Shown here: in pieces, positions 39,480 to 50,300 of the stretch
How the letters are laid out: the number at the start of each line of letters is the position of its first letter
Position numbering within the stretch: position 1 is the first letter of the stretch
Assembly: GCA_914767715.1 (NCBI GenBank)
Contig: OU612065.1
Coordinates: 23,314,001 to 23,374,000, forward strand
DNA length: 60,000 nt
Reading direction: 5' to 3'
From: Membranipora membranacea
Lineage: Eukaryota; Bryozoa; Gymnolaemata; Cheilostomatida; Membraniporidae
Translations under genes and position numbers: made by a program
Notes under the pieces: model-generated
The model's input: only the letters and a program-made list of their open reading frames with translations
Told to the model about the DNA's origin: nothing
Databases searched by the model: none

Positions 39480-39760
39480 GGACTTTCAGCAGTTTGGGGT
39501 TTGGGGATCCTACACATGCCTGATGGAAGTTTTTCCAGCTCTAAAAGGGGGCAGTACTAGAAATCATATAAAGAGCTCTGGTTTTTTAATTTGGTTCATA
39601 TAGAGACTTGACAGATTTATATTCTAAAATGTCACCCCTAAGATGCTTTGCAGTTTTTGTCAGCTGCTGGAGATGTTTTTTGTCTTCTTCAGACAAATGC
39701 CCATAGAGCTTAATAGGTTTACCGATAACATTTTTATATACAGCTTGGGTAATTCAAAGA
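39480..39760 (-). pseudogene. Decayed coding relic in the 3' flank of copy C
   Basis: Like the unit 2 relic: HLSEEDKKHLQQLTKTAKHL is present, the same TAA follows SLYEPN, and one extra base is lost in the GGGGGCAGTACTAG stretch (39547). Not translated as it stands. Confidence 0.35.
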
Positions 39761-39836
39761 GCTGAGCCCCGTGCTTGTTGATGTAGGGGGAGGCGGAAAT
39801 AAACTTAAGAACACATGTACCCTTTTTGCGCACTTA

Positions 39837-42800
39837 TCATGATGATACCCGATCCATGATAGGGTTGTTTTGGATATCATCTCCTAGCAGTCTGTCACTG
39901 CTCCCGGTAGTGTCGATGTTATACGGATCGTCCTCCATGTCTCTGTGAGCCAGCGTCATCAGCATTCTCTCCTCTGTTCTCCTCACCTCTGACATCCGTA
40001 ATATATCCTGTAACTCATCCGCATTTGAGTAAGCATTGTTCATACGCTGATAACCTTCACTGTTGTGACTTGTTTGTGATGTCCTGTTTTTTAAGTCCAT
40101 TCTCCCCTGGTTGTGTTGTCTCTGTGGACGAAGCTGTTGCACTCGCCGTGGCGGAAGGCCTATACCACCATGTATTGGTTCTTGGTTGTGTGATAAAGTT
40201 GATGATCTTGATTCAGTGGGGATTGACTGGTATGGGTTTGTTTCTGCTCTTTCACTTCTAGCTGGTGTAGTAGGTAAAGATCGCTGAGTCTCTATGCCTT
40301 GCTGCTGAATTCTCTTCAATCTAAATAATTATAACAAGTTAAAAATGCACATGTATCTGACAGTTGTGCAAATTGTAACAATTGTGACATTTGTGACAAT
40401 CGTGAGCACTAGGGTCCAGGATTTGAATTTGTGTTCTCTCATATCAATCTTGTTGTTGGTCTTTCTATTGGAACGAGTTCACCTATTTATAGTTTTGATA
40501 GTTACCTGGATTTAGTATATCTGAGCTTTGTAACCAGCACAAGGATTATGACGATGAGAAGGGTTGTACTGCCTGCCACACCAGTTATAAAAGCTAAATC
40601 TCTCATCTGCAGAGGTTGTCGGTCTTGGGAATCTGTGGGCTCAATAAGGGCCAGATCAGTAACAGCTGAAAGCAGAAGTCAAATGATATCACAACAAATG
40701 CTTCCACTTTGATGGAAGACAGCAGTTTTTCTAACATGACGTAGTTGGTATCCATTGGGTCATCAGTCTGGCCATTTGAATTCCTTGTGATTGTAGTTAG
40801 CAATGTAGGAACAGTTGAAAATGATAAAAAAAAAAGCAGCAGCAGCGGACAATTTGAAATATTGATAATGCTGTTTGATAAATCTCTTTTAATTTTTATT
40901 TTTTCTCATACATCTTCAAGACAACTGAGGTCAACTCGAAAAAAATCAAGGGCAGAGCAGGTTCAAAGATACATGTTAATGAATCTCCTTGTGTCAAATT
41001 ACTTCTTGGGCTTGCCTCCTTCAGGCGCTGCCATTTGGAATTAATATCCAAAGTGAAAAAATTTCTTACATCCGCCGTTTTTGGTTGGGGTTGTTAGATT
41101 CCTGTCCGTGACCGATCCTCTATCAGTTGTTGTGTTGGAGGACGACACCAGAGCAATATCTGCTGATGTGGTAGCGGTTCTTGCTGGTGTTGACGTTGGT
41201 CTTATGGGCAATGTCATGTTCTCAGCTTTGACTTTGCATTCATTCCCTATATCCACATGTAAAAAAAAGAATTTAGTAGAGGCGCAATTCTATTATGGGG
41301 CAGCTGTCTATTTCAGCCAGATTACAAAGTATCCCACCACATTGATGAACAAGGATTCAGGCTGATTGAGCTTCAGTTTTTCTAAGAAATGCCACCAAAA
41401 ATTTATCTTTGATAACATGGCAATGAAGATGATTCAAAACGCAGTGACCTTCAGGTCAAAGTGTCATGATAATATTGGGGGAAGGGGAGAGGGGTTTAAT
41501 TTGCTGATTATGTATTCATGCAGGCAGATTATGTGTGGTAATACTTATGCTTGACCTGTAAACATAGACTTAATATCTATTGAGTCTATGGCTGTAAATG
41601 AAATGCTGCCTTACCGTCTTGCGTATAGGAGATATCAAACCTCCTGAGGAAGCTATAAGCGCCGATGACCAAAGCCTGCAGCTTGTATGAAAATCTGACA
41701 CTTGAAGGCCTGTTGATTTGGCAGGTCTTACTGTCGCCATTCTCAGACCCATGAGAACCATCACAAAATGTCTTGATGACATGTCCAGACTCATCCAGCG
41801 TGGCTAAGGTGTTATTTAGTCTGAGTGTAACGATGATATCAGCCGTGTGTGGAAGTCGAGTTATACCGTATGTTAACAATTCCGAATTGTACATTGTTTG
41901 AGTTGCCGAAGCTATGTTTACTTTTGCCACACCTTTGGCGACGGTCACAAATATGTAGGTTCGGTTTTGATTTAGCACCATTTCTTTAGGGTTCTGCAGG
42001 TTATCAATCAGTGTACCCACATACAGTGTCTCGTGGTTGTATGCGCGTATCGCTCCATTACCACTATCAGTAACAAAGTACTCATTTTTAAACTGTCCAT
42101 CAATGATAAATTGCGGGGAGCTGAAGCGTGCATTGTCTCCCTTTCCATCGGTGCGACCAGGGTCCTCACATAGCCCAGCTTTGGCCCAGGTAGAATAACT
42201 TAATCGATTCAACAGCCGTAAGCAATGATTCTTACTGTCTACAGCGAGTATAGTCATGTTATCAACTTGCCGGAAGCCTGTTATGTCCTCAAACTCCGCC
42301 TTAAGGCCAGGGTATGGCTTGTGCCCAGTTCGGCTGCTTCCAAATATGGTAATGCTTTGATTGGTTGTAATGTCCAGGGTCATCACTCTGCTATATGATG
42401 ATACGAGCAGCCCGTTAGGATTACCCATGTCATCTTCTATATGTGAAGCTGTCCAGTATCTTGACCATAATATTCGCTTCATTTGCGTTAATCTATAAAG
42501 CGAGATGTGCAGATAAAAATACACTACGCAGTTATTTAATTCGCTTGGATTTGAACAACTGTCTAGAAAATAGTGTTATCAGAGACTATGGATTATCTAT
42601 AGTCTCTGGTGATAAACAACGGGTATATTTATTTATATATATATTATATATACATATTGTAATTTTTTTATTCATCTCATGCAATGAGTTACATAGTTTT
42701 GAATCATTATGGGAATGACTAGTGACTAACATTATCATCACTCTCTAGTATACAGGGACTTATCTTTTTAGGCTGTACAAATAAATGGGAAATGTGAGTT

Positions 42801-43854
42801 TTACTTCCTCATTGTCAAACTTAATAGTCTAGTCTAATTGCAGTGTAGTCAATAACACAATAATACATACAGATAATTTAAATGAGTCTGTCTCTTCATC
42901 TTCTAGCTAAACAAAAATGACTATGAATTATGTGCCCATTTGCTGCGTACAATGTATTCATGACCGATGCTCTGCCTAGTATTTTCTCAGAGACCCGAAA
43001 CCGGAAAATCCTAATGTATAGATAAACGGGTAGCTGTCAGAAAAAAGCCCCTTAGCAACACATTACCTTCCTTACCTGACTGCAAACTGGGCTGTATGTA
43101 GGTATAGATTAACAAGGAGCTGTCAGGAAAAAAGCCCCATGAGCATAGTATTACTTACCCAACTTTTAACTGGGCTGTCGAATTGCATGTTGGGATTCCT
43201 TGTGCACTTTCTTGCGCCAGGAGAAAAGCAAAGATAATCTGCAACATTATTTAACTCTTATCACATACTATACTAGCTTTGACATCACATTCTTCCACTC
43301 AATATTATATCATAGGAATCATTATCCTTGTCATCAGAACATGTTGATGTGTTGCCCTCCTACTAAGTGATGTTTAGGGACTTCAATACACATGCATGTC
43401 ATGCCACATTTTTTCTAAAACATAGGTCAATCCATGATTCTGTGTCCTGAAAAAATAATACAACTTTGGAAAATTCAAAACTCATCATTCGAATTTGTGT
43501 GTCCCTGCACTAAAGGGACATGCTGACCAAATGAACAATATTTGTATTCGATGCATGGAAGCAGTTAATAATCGAAGATGCAATCTCATGAATAGTGTAG
43601 GCAAAACCACAATAACAGCTTTAGCAACCCTAATGGCATGCTATGTTAAATATGATGGAAAAGCTGGGATGCTTGTGCAAAAAACTGATATGAGTAGTGA
43701 ATAGCTAACTAATAAGCACAATGAAGGTTTATCTCAGAAAGATGACATAATCGGTGAGAACTCGCTCTTGACTGCCGATATGGAACATAAAAAGAGAAAG
43801 TTATGTTTATAATAATAGAATTATACTCACAAGCTGCATTCGACATCTAATCAT
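39837..43854 (-). CDS. Propeller receptor copy C, 600 aa
   Basis: Exons right to left: 43831-43854, 43159-43238, 41615-42492, 41070-41246, 40506-40665, 39837-40320 (1,803 nt, standard phases). The ectodomain variable patch (STWAKAGLCEDPGRTDGKGD) equals copy A, not B or D. The stalk (PTSTPARTATTSADIALVSS) equals D. The tail equals B (DLKNRTSQ). The signal peptide is as in B and D. No disabling change. The copy reads as a mosaic of the other three. Confidence 0.85.
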
Positions 43855-44482
43855 ACTGATTTACTTGCTGGTCCGCTCAGTGCTAGACAGATGAATAGTA
43901 ATATGCAGCAGTTTAACTCCGACTTCTTTTTTCTTAGTATTTTTGTTGTTGATATAAGGCCAATGAGCACAGGGTTGACTTGATAGCGCTGAGCACATAA
44001 CAAATAATTCAAACAGATTATTATGTGAATTGTTGGCAATTGCCCACCAGTGCCATATATACTCTTCGAGCTTACTAGTGGTGTATGTGTTGCGGGAAAG
44101 AAAAAAAGGCTTGCTTTTTCTTCAAAATATAATAAAAACTGACATAGTTTACGCATAGGAATATATATTAACATGTAGATGCTATATTCAGTACAACTAT
44201 TGGTGTAAAATAGATATGTATAAGTCGATTGATAACAGTTAGATCAAGAATTGATCCTATTTAATTAGACTAGAGCAGTAAAGTAGTCACTGGACGAAAA
44301 GTTCGGCATATCGACATGCTTGAAATATCTAAATTTAAGGCTCGCTAACATACACACACCCCTATATGGTATATAGAATCCCACTTCAGCTAGCCAAAAT
44401 TTCTTGCCAGCTAACATTTATTCACACTAGCTAAACTAAAATAAGTTTGCTAACATTTACTCCTCCAGCAAATCAGAAGTTA
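43855..44482. other. 5' flank of copy C to the unit 3/4 junction
   Basis: Upstream region of copy C. A 107-codon frame here (43851-44174, minus strand) overlaps the exon-1 ATG in another frame and is not kept in unit 2, so it is not called as a gene. Ends in the CTAA-rich dispersed repeat. Confidence 0.5.
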
Positions 44483-44573
44483 CTTCGTACAATGCATTGA
44501 TCGCTATAATCTCAAACACCCAGACGGATATCAAGTTATCCAACAGTTTATATTCTCTGGCGACGCTGCAAAG
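44469..44573 (+). pseudogene. PRKDC: PRKDC exon fragment at the unit 3/4 junction
   Basis: Third copy of the truncated PRKDC exon (44483-44573) with the shared one-base deletion, intact GTAAGT donor and the same acceptor-like left border. Again 105 nt and open in phase 0. Confidence 0.85.
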
Positions 44574-44906
44574 GTAAGTCCTCAACTTAAGTTAAGGTAG
44601 AGACGGCGCTAGTGAGGTACATGCACCAAGGTTTTATGGCCCTCTTTATTATGTTTGATAGAGGACTGGATACCCTAAAGAAAATAGCGGAAAAAAGTGA
44701 AGAATAAACGTTAAAGTTAGCTAACATTAATTCAAACTTATTACTTCTCACAAACTCCCACATCAGCTAGCTAAAATTGGTGCTAGCTTACGTTATGTCA
44801 TCCACAAATACTAGCTTAGCTAAACATTAACTCCTCTGAGGTAGTTTCACAAATTATCTGCTGAAAGTTGGAGTCGTCTGTTGCCATATGCAGTTTGGTT
44901 ATCTCC

Positions 44907-45370
44907 TCATATATTGCACTGCAATGATATTATAACGGTTATCATGCCGCTTTCCCTAACAGTTCGATCAGATACATGGCAGTAGGATACAAATGTATAT
45001 ATATTATATATATATATATGTGTGTGTATATATATATATATATATAAATGCCCACATCTATATACATATATATATATATACACACACAGACTCGGCCGAA
45101 TCAACTGCCAGTCTAATATTATAACGCCAACATAAAGCAGACTACACTTGATACACATGACACAACAAAGACACAGGGTAACAGAAACCAGCAAGTCAGT
45201 GAATAGCCTGCAATTCTGACAATTACTATCCATTCACGTAACAATACCAGTCTTGATTTGGCCAAACACTCTGGCTACCTCAATTGATAGATGTGCTGTT
45301 GCGTGCGCCTATCCTTGGACTCACCACCTTCTTCAATTAGAACAGTAGGTTGTTTTACCGCCATATTGGT
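44907..45370 (-). CDS. Possible small spliced membrane-protein gene, unit 4 copy
   Basis: ATG at 45364 ([14 protein letters not shown]), exon to 45279, second exon from 45207. A 5' exon donor lies at 45862. One amino-acid change (K to R in KDKRTQQ) if the longer first exon is used. The frame crosses a shorter TA tract and stays open to 44907. Confidence 0.3.
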
Positions 45371-45921
45371 CTAGGAAATTATTCGGAGGGGAGATTTAAC
45401 TCGTTATTTCATATGCCACTTGCAACAATAACATCTCATATGTCAATTGCACATATTGCTGATAAGTGAAAAGCGTAGTGGAAAACTGAGTTTTTCAAAT
45501 AAGTCGCATTGCATCACGGAATGTTGTTACTACTGGTTGTAATCTTATACTGATAGCGGTTTAGATGGCAGAGAGAGCAGGTATCTAGTTTATTTAGTGA
45601 ATGAGTCATAACTGAATGACCTGGATGATAGTCTCGTAAATAGACTCAAGTTACAACAAAATGTCACATTTCAATCAGGCTGCACGATTCAAAACTCAAA
45701 GTACCTTGTAATAATATTGCAGACCTAAGTAGTTAAATGCTTTGTGAAAAAAACTTGCATAAGCTGATGCAAAACAGTAAAAAGGCATATCCAGTGTAGA
45801 ATTATTAAAGAGAGCTCCCATGATAAGAATAAACAAGCAAACAAACAGGGTAATTTCTTACCTGGATTGACCCAAAGGTTATCAGAGTTTTCTACGGCTC
45901 ATACAAGACTTTCAACGATGC

Positions 45922-46245
45922 TTAAAATATATAAGCCCGAACAAGTTTTCTTTTGCTGTAGTAGTTACTGGTTAGTGGAACATGATCGATGTTGAGAGTG
46001 ATAAAGACTTTTTTGCGCATTCTGTGCTGCTTATTTAGATAACCTTGCTGGGAAACAACCATATATTGGTAGAGGGCAACACTTTTTACCAGCAGTAGAT
46101 AGATTAAACACAAAATCAACAATACTGCATTCAAAACAGTTGTGATTACGACAGGTGTCAAGTTTATAAAAATTATAAAAAAATATATGAAATTGACCAT
46201 TGAATTTGAGATGTTTTGGGTTGATGATGTTAAATTAATTGTCAA
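45922..46245 (-). CDS. Hypothetical 107-residue two-helix membrane ORF, unit 4 copy
   Basis: Predicted protein identical to the 38366-38689 copy despite three base changes: CTC for CTT, TAT for TAC and CAG for CAA, each silent. Two membrane segments and a basic C-terminal part. The silent-only pattern hints at coding constraint, but three sites are few. Confidence 0.3.
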   Translation of the reverse strand: MTINLTSSTQNISNSMVNFIYFFIIFINLTPVVITTVLNAVLLILCLIYLLLVKSVALYQYMVVSQQGYLNKQHRMRKKVFITLNIDHVPLTSNYYSKRKLVRAYIF

Positions 46246-47039
46246 AACAAAGTCTAAAATATAGATTTCTCACATGTGTCTTTCGACTCATTAGTATATT
46301 GTGTCTATGCGGATGTCAGTCATCATATCTGGCACGGCTCAAGGCAATAATCTAGGTTCTTTTGGTAGCATTGATGTTATAGCCTTGTCGCCCGGCCTAC
46401 TAAAGTTACACACAGTAAATCTAGAAGGAAGTAGTAATTGGGTTTGGAATATCCCTTGAAAAAATATTTGAATGTAAAAGTCCCCCACTGAGGTCAGAAT
46501 ATCCAGGGTTCAAAGAGCTTATGATCCTATGGAATTTAAATTTAATTTTAGATAAGTCGATCATGATGTTTGCTTGCTGACTCATTATCGACAAAAAGTT
46601 ATTTTTATTTGACTTGTTTTTTATTGTTCATTGTCAATACTAAAATACATTAGGTCTCTACTGATGGATATAATGAAAAGATTGAACCACTTTGCCAACG
46701 AACGTTTTGAGTTCAGGATCAAAAGGGTTAATTTGTTGGTATTGTCCCTTCAAAATTGCCATCATAAATCAAATGAGAAAAATTTGATAGAATTGCAGAT
46801 GATAGTATATTGAAACTAAAAATTAAATTGTTAATTAAAACAGGTTATTTGGTGTGTTTATGTGTATGTATGGCGTTTAATGTATCTTTGCAGATAAAAG
46901 ACGTGTTGTAAAAATGTGCTCTGTAAATTTACAAAAAAAAAGATATTTTTGAAAAAAACTGTGGAAAACAAAAAATAAAAGTATAAGTATCTAAAATAAT
47001 GTCTCATAAAATTTGGCACAGTGTGTTCTAAAACAGGAC

Positions 47040-47290
47040 TTTCAGCAGTTAACTCGCTGTTTGGGGATCCTACACTTGCCTGATGGAAGTTTTTCCAGCT
47101 CTAAAAGGGGGTCAGTACTAGAAATCATATGAAGAGCTCCGGTTTTTGAATTTGGTTCATATAGAGACTTGACAGATTTACATTCTAAAATGTCACCCCG
47201 CCAGCTGCTGGAGATGTTTTTTGTCTTCTTCAGACAAATGCCCATAGAGCTAAATAGGTTTACCGATAACATTTTTATATACAGCTTGGG
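47040..47290 (-). pseudogene. Decayed coding relic in the 3' flank of copy D
   Basis: Shares with copy A the absence of the TAA (LYEPNSKTGALHMISS readable) and the 20-nt deletion upstream. About 45 bp between it and exon 6, present in units 1-3, is deleted here. Confidence 0.35.
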
Positions 47291-47330
47291 TAATAAACTT
47301 AAGAACACATGTACCCTGTTTGCGCACTTA

Positions 47331-50300
47331 TCATGATGACACCCGATCCATGATAGGGTTGTTTTGGATATCATCTCCTAGCAGTCTGTCACTGCTCCCG
47401 GTAGTGTTGATGTTATACGGATCGTCCTCCATGTCTCTGTGAGCCAGCGTCATCAGCATTCTCTCCTCTGTTCTCCTCACCTCTGACATCCGTAATATAT
47501 CCTGTAACTCATCCGCATTTGAGTAAGCATTGTTCATACGCTGATAACCTTCACTGTTGTGACTTGTTTGTGATGTCCTGTTGTTTAAGTCCATTCTCCC
47601 CTGGTTGTGTTGTCTCTGTGGGCGAAGCTGTTGCACTCGCCGTGGCGGAAGGCCTATACCACCATGTATTGGTTCTTGGTTGTGTGATAAAGTTGATGAT
47701 CTTGATTCAGTGGGGATTGACTGGTATGGGTTTGTTTCTGCTCTTTCACTTCGAGCTGGTGTCGTAGGTAAAGATCGCTGAGTTGTCTTCAATCTAAATA
47801 ATTATAACAAGTCAAAAACGCACATATGTATCTGACAGTTGTGCAAATTGTAACAATTGTGACATTTGTGACAATCGTGAGCACTAGGGTCCAGGATTTG
47901 AATTTGTGATCTCTCATATCAATCTTGTTGTTGGTCTTTCTATTGGAACGAGTTCACCTACTTTTAGTTTTGATAGTTACCTGGATTTAGTATATCTGAG
48001 CTTTGTAACCAGCACAAGGATTATGACGATGAGAAGGGTTATAATGCCTGCCACACCAGTTATAAAAGCTAAATCTCTCATCTGCAGAGGTTGTCGGTCT
48101 TGTGAATCTGTGGGCTCAATTAGGGCCAGATCAGTAACAGCTGAAAGCAGAAGTCAAATGATATCACAACAAATGCTTCCACTTTGATGGAAGACAGCAG
48201 TTTTGCTAACATGACTTAGTTGGTATCCATTGGGTCATCAGTCTGGCCATTTGAATTCCTTGTGATTGCAGTTAGCAAAGTAGGAACAGTTGAAAATGAT
48301 AAAAAAAAAGCAGCAGCAGCGGACAATTTGAAATATTGATAATGCTGTTTGATAAATCTCTTTTAATTTTTAGTTTTTCTCATACATCTTCAAGACAACT
48401 GAGGTCAACTCGAAAGAAATCAAGGGCAGAGCAGGTTCAAAGATACATGTTAATGAATCTCCTTGTGTCAAATTACTTCTTGGGCTTGCCTCCTTCAGGC
48501 GCTGCCATTTGGAATTAATATCCAAAGTGAAAAAAGTTCTTACATCCGCCGTTTTTGGTTGGGGTTGTTAGATTCCTGTCCGTGACCGATCCTCTATCAG
48601 TTGTTGTGTTGGAGGACGACACCAGAGCAATATCTGCTGATGTGGTAGCGGTTCTTGCTGGTGTTGACGTTGGTCTTATGGGCAGTGTCATGTTCTCAGC
48701 TTTGACTTTGCATTCATTCCCTATATCCACATGTAAAAAAAAGAATTTAGTAGAGGCGCAATTCTATTATGGGGCAGCTGTCTATTTCAGCCAGATTACA
48801 AAGCATCCCACCACATTGATGAACAAGGATTCAGGCTGATTGAGCTTCAGTTTTTCTAAGAAATGCCACTAAAAATTTATCTTTGATAACATGGCAATGA
48901 AGATGATTCAAAACGCAGTGACCTACAGGTCAAAGTGTCATGATAATATTGGGGGAAGGGGAGAGGGGTTTAATTTGCTGATTATGTATTCATGCAGGCA
49001 GATTATGTGTGGTAATACTTATGCTTTAGCTGTAAACATAGACTTAATATCTATTAAGTCTATGGCTGTAAATGAAATGCTGCCTTACCGTCTTGCGTAT
49101 AGGAGTTATCAAACCTCCTGAGGAAGCTATAAGCGCCGATGACCAAAGCCTGCAGCTTGTATGAAAATCTGACACTTGAAGGCCTGTTGATTTGGCAGGT
49201 CTTACTGTCGCCATTCTCAGACCCATGAGAACCATCACAAAATGTCTTGATGACATGTCCAGACTCATCCAGCGTGGCTAAGGTGTTATTTAGTCTGAGT
49301 GTAACGATGATATCAGCCGTGTGTGGAAGTCGAGTTATACCGTATGTTAACAATTCCGAATTGTACATTGTTTGAGTTGCCGAAGCTATGTTTACTTTTG
49401 CCACACCTTTGGCAACGGTCACAAATATGTAGGTTCGGTTTTGATTTAGCACCATTTCTTTAGGGTTCTGCAGGTTATCAATCAGTGTACCCACATACAG
49501 TGTCTCGTGGTTGTATGCGCGTATCGCTCCATTGCCACTATCAGTAACAAAGTACTCATTTTTAAACTGTCCATCAATGATAAATTGCGGGGAGCTGAAG
49601 CGGGCATTGTCCCCTGTTCCATCGGTGCGACCAGGGGTCCCACATTGCCCAGCTTTGCCACTGGTAGAATTACTTATTCGATTCAAAAGCCGTAAACAAT
49701 GATTCTTACTGTCTACAGCGAGTATAGTCATGTTATCAACTTGCCGGAAGCCTGTTATGTCCTCAAACTCCGCCTCAAGGCCAGGGTATTGCTTGTGCCC
49801 GCTTTGGCTGCTTCCAAATATGGTAATGCTTTGATTGGTTGTAATGTCCAGGGTCATAACTCTGCTATATGATGATACGAGCAGCCCGTTAGGATTACCC
49901 ATGTCATCTTCTATATGTGAAGCTGTCCAGTATCTTGACCATAATATTCGCTTCATTTGCGTTAATCTATAAAACGAGATGTGCAGATAAAAATACACTA
50001 CGCAGTTATTTAATTGGCTTGGATTTGAACAACTGTCTAGAAAATAGTGTTATCAGAGACTATGGATTATCTATAGTCTCTGGTGATAAACAACGGGTAT
50101 ATATATATATATATATATTATATATACATATTGTAATTTTTTTATTCATCTCATGCAATGAGTTACATAGTTTTGAATCATTATGGGAATGACTAGTGAC
50201 TATCATTATCATCACTCTCTAGTATACAGGTACTTATCTTTTTAGGCTGTACAAATAAATGGGAAATGTGAGTTTTACTTCCTCATTGTCAAACTTAATA

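Noticed and set aside
43495-43704. 69-codon + strand ORF (MCVPALKGHADQ...) in intron 1 of copy C
   Set aside because: Frame not kept in units 1, 2 or 4; no homologous pattern recognised.
43851-44174. 107-codon minus-strand ORF upstream of copy C
   Set aside because: Absent in unit 2 because of a deletion, overlaps the exon-1 ATG in another frame, low-complexity hydrophobic composition.
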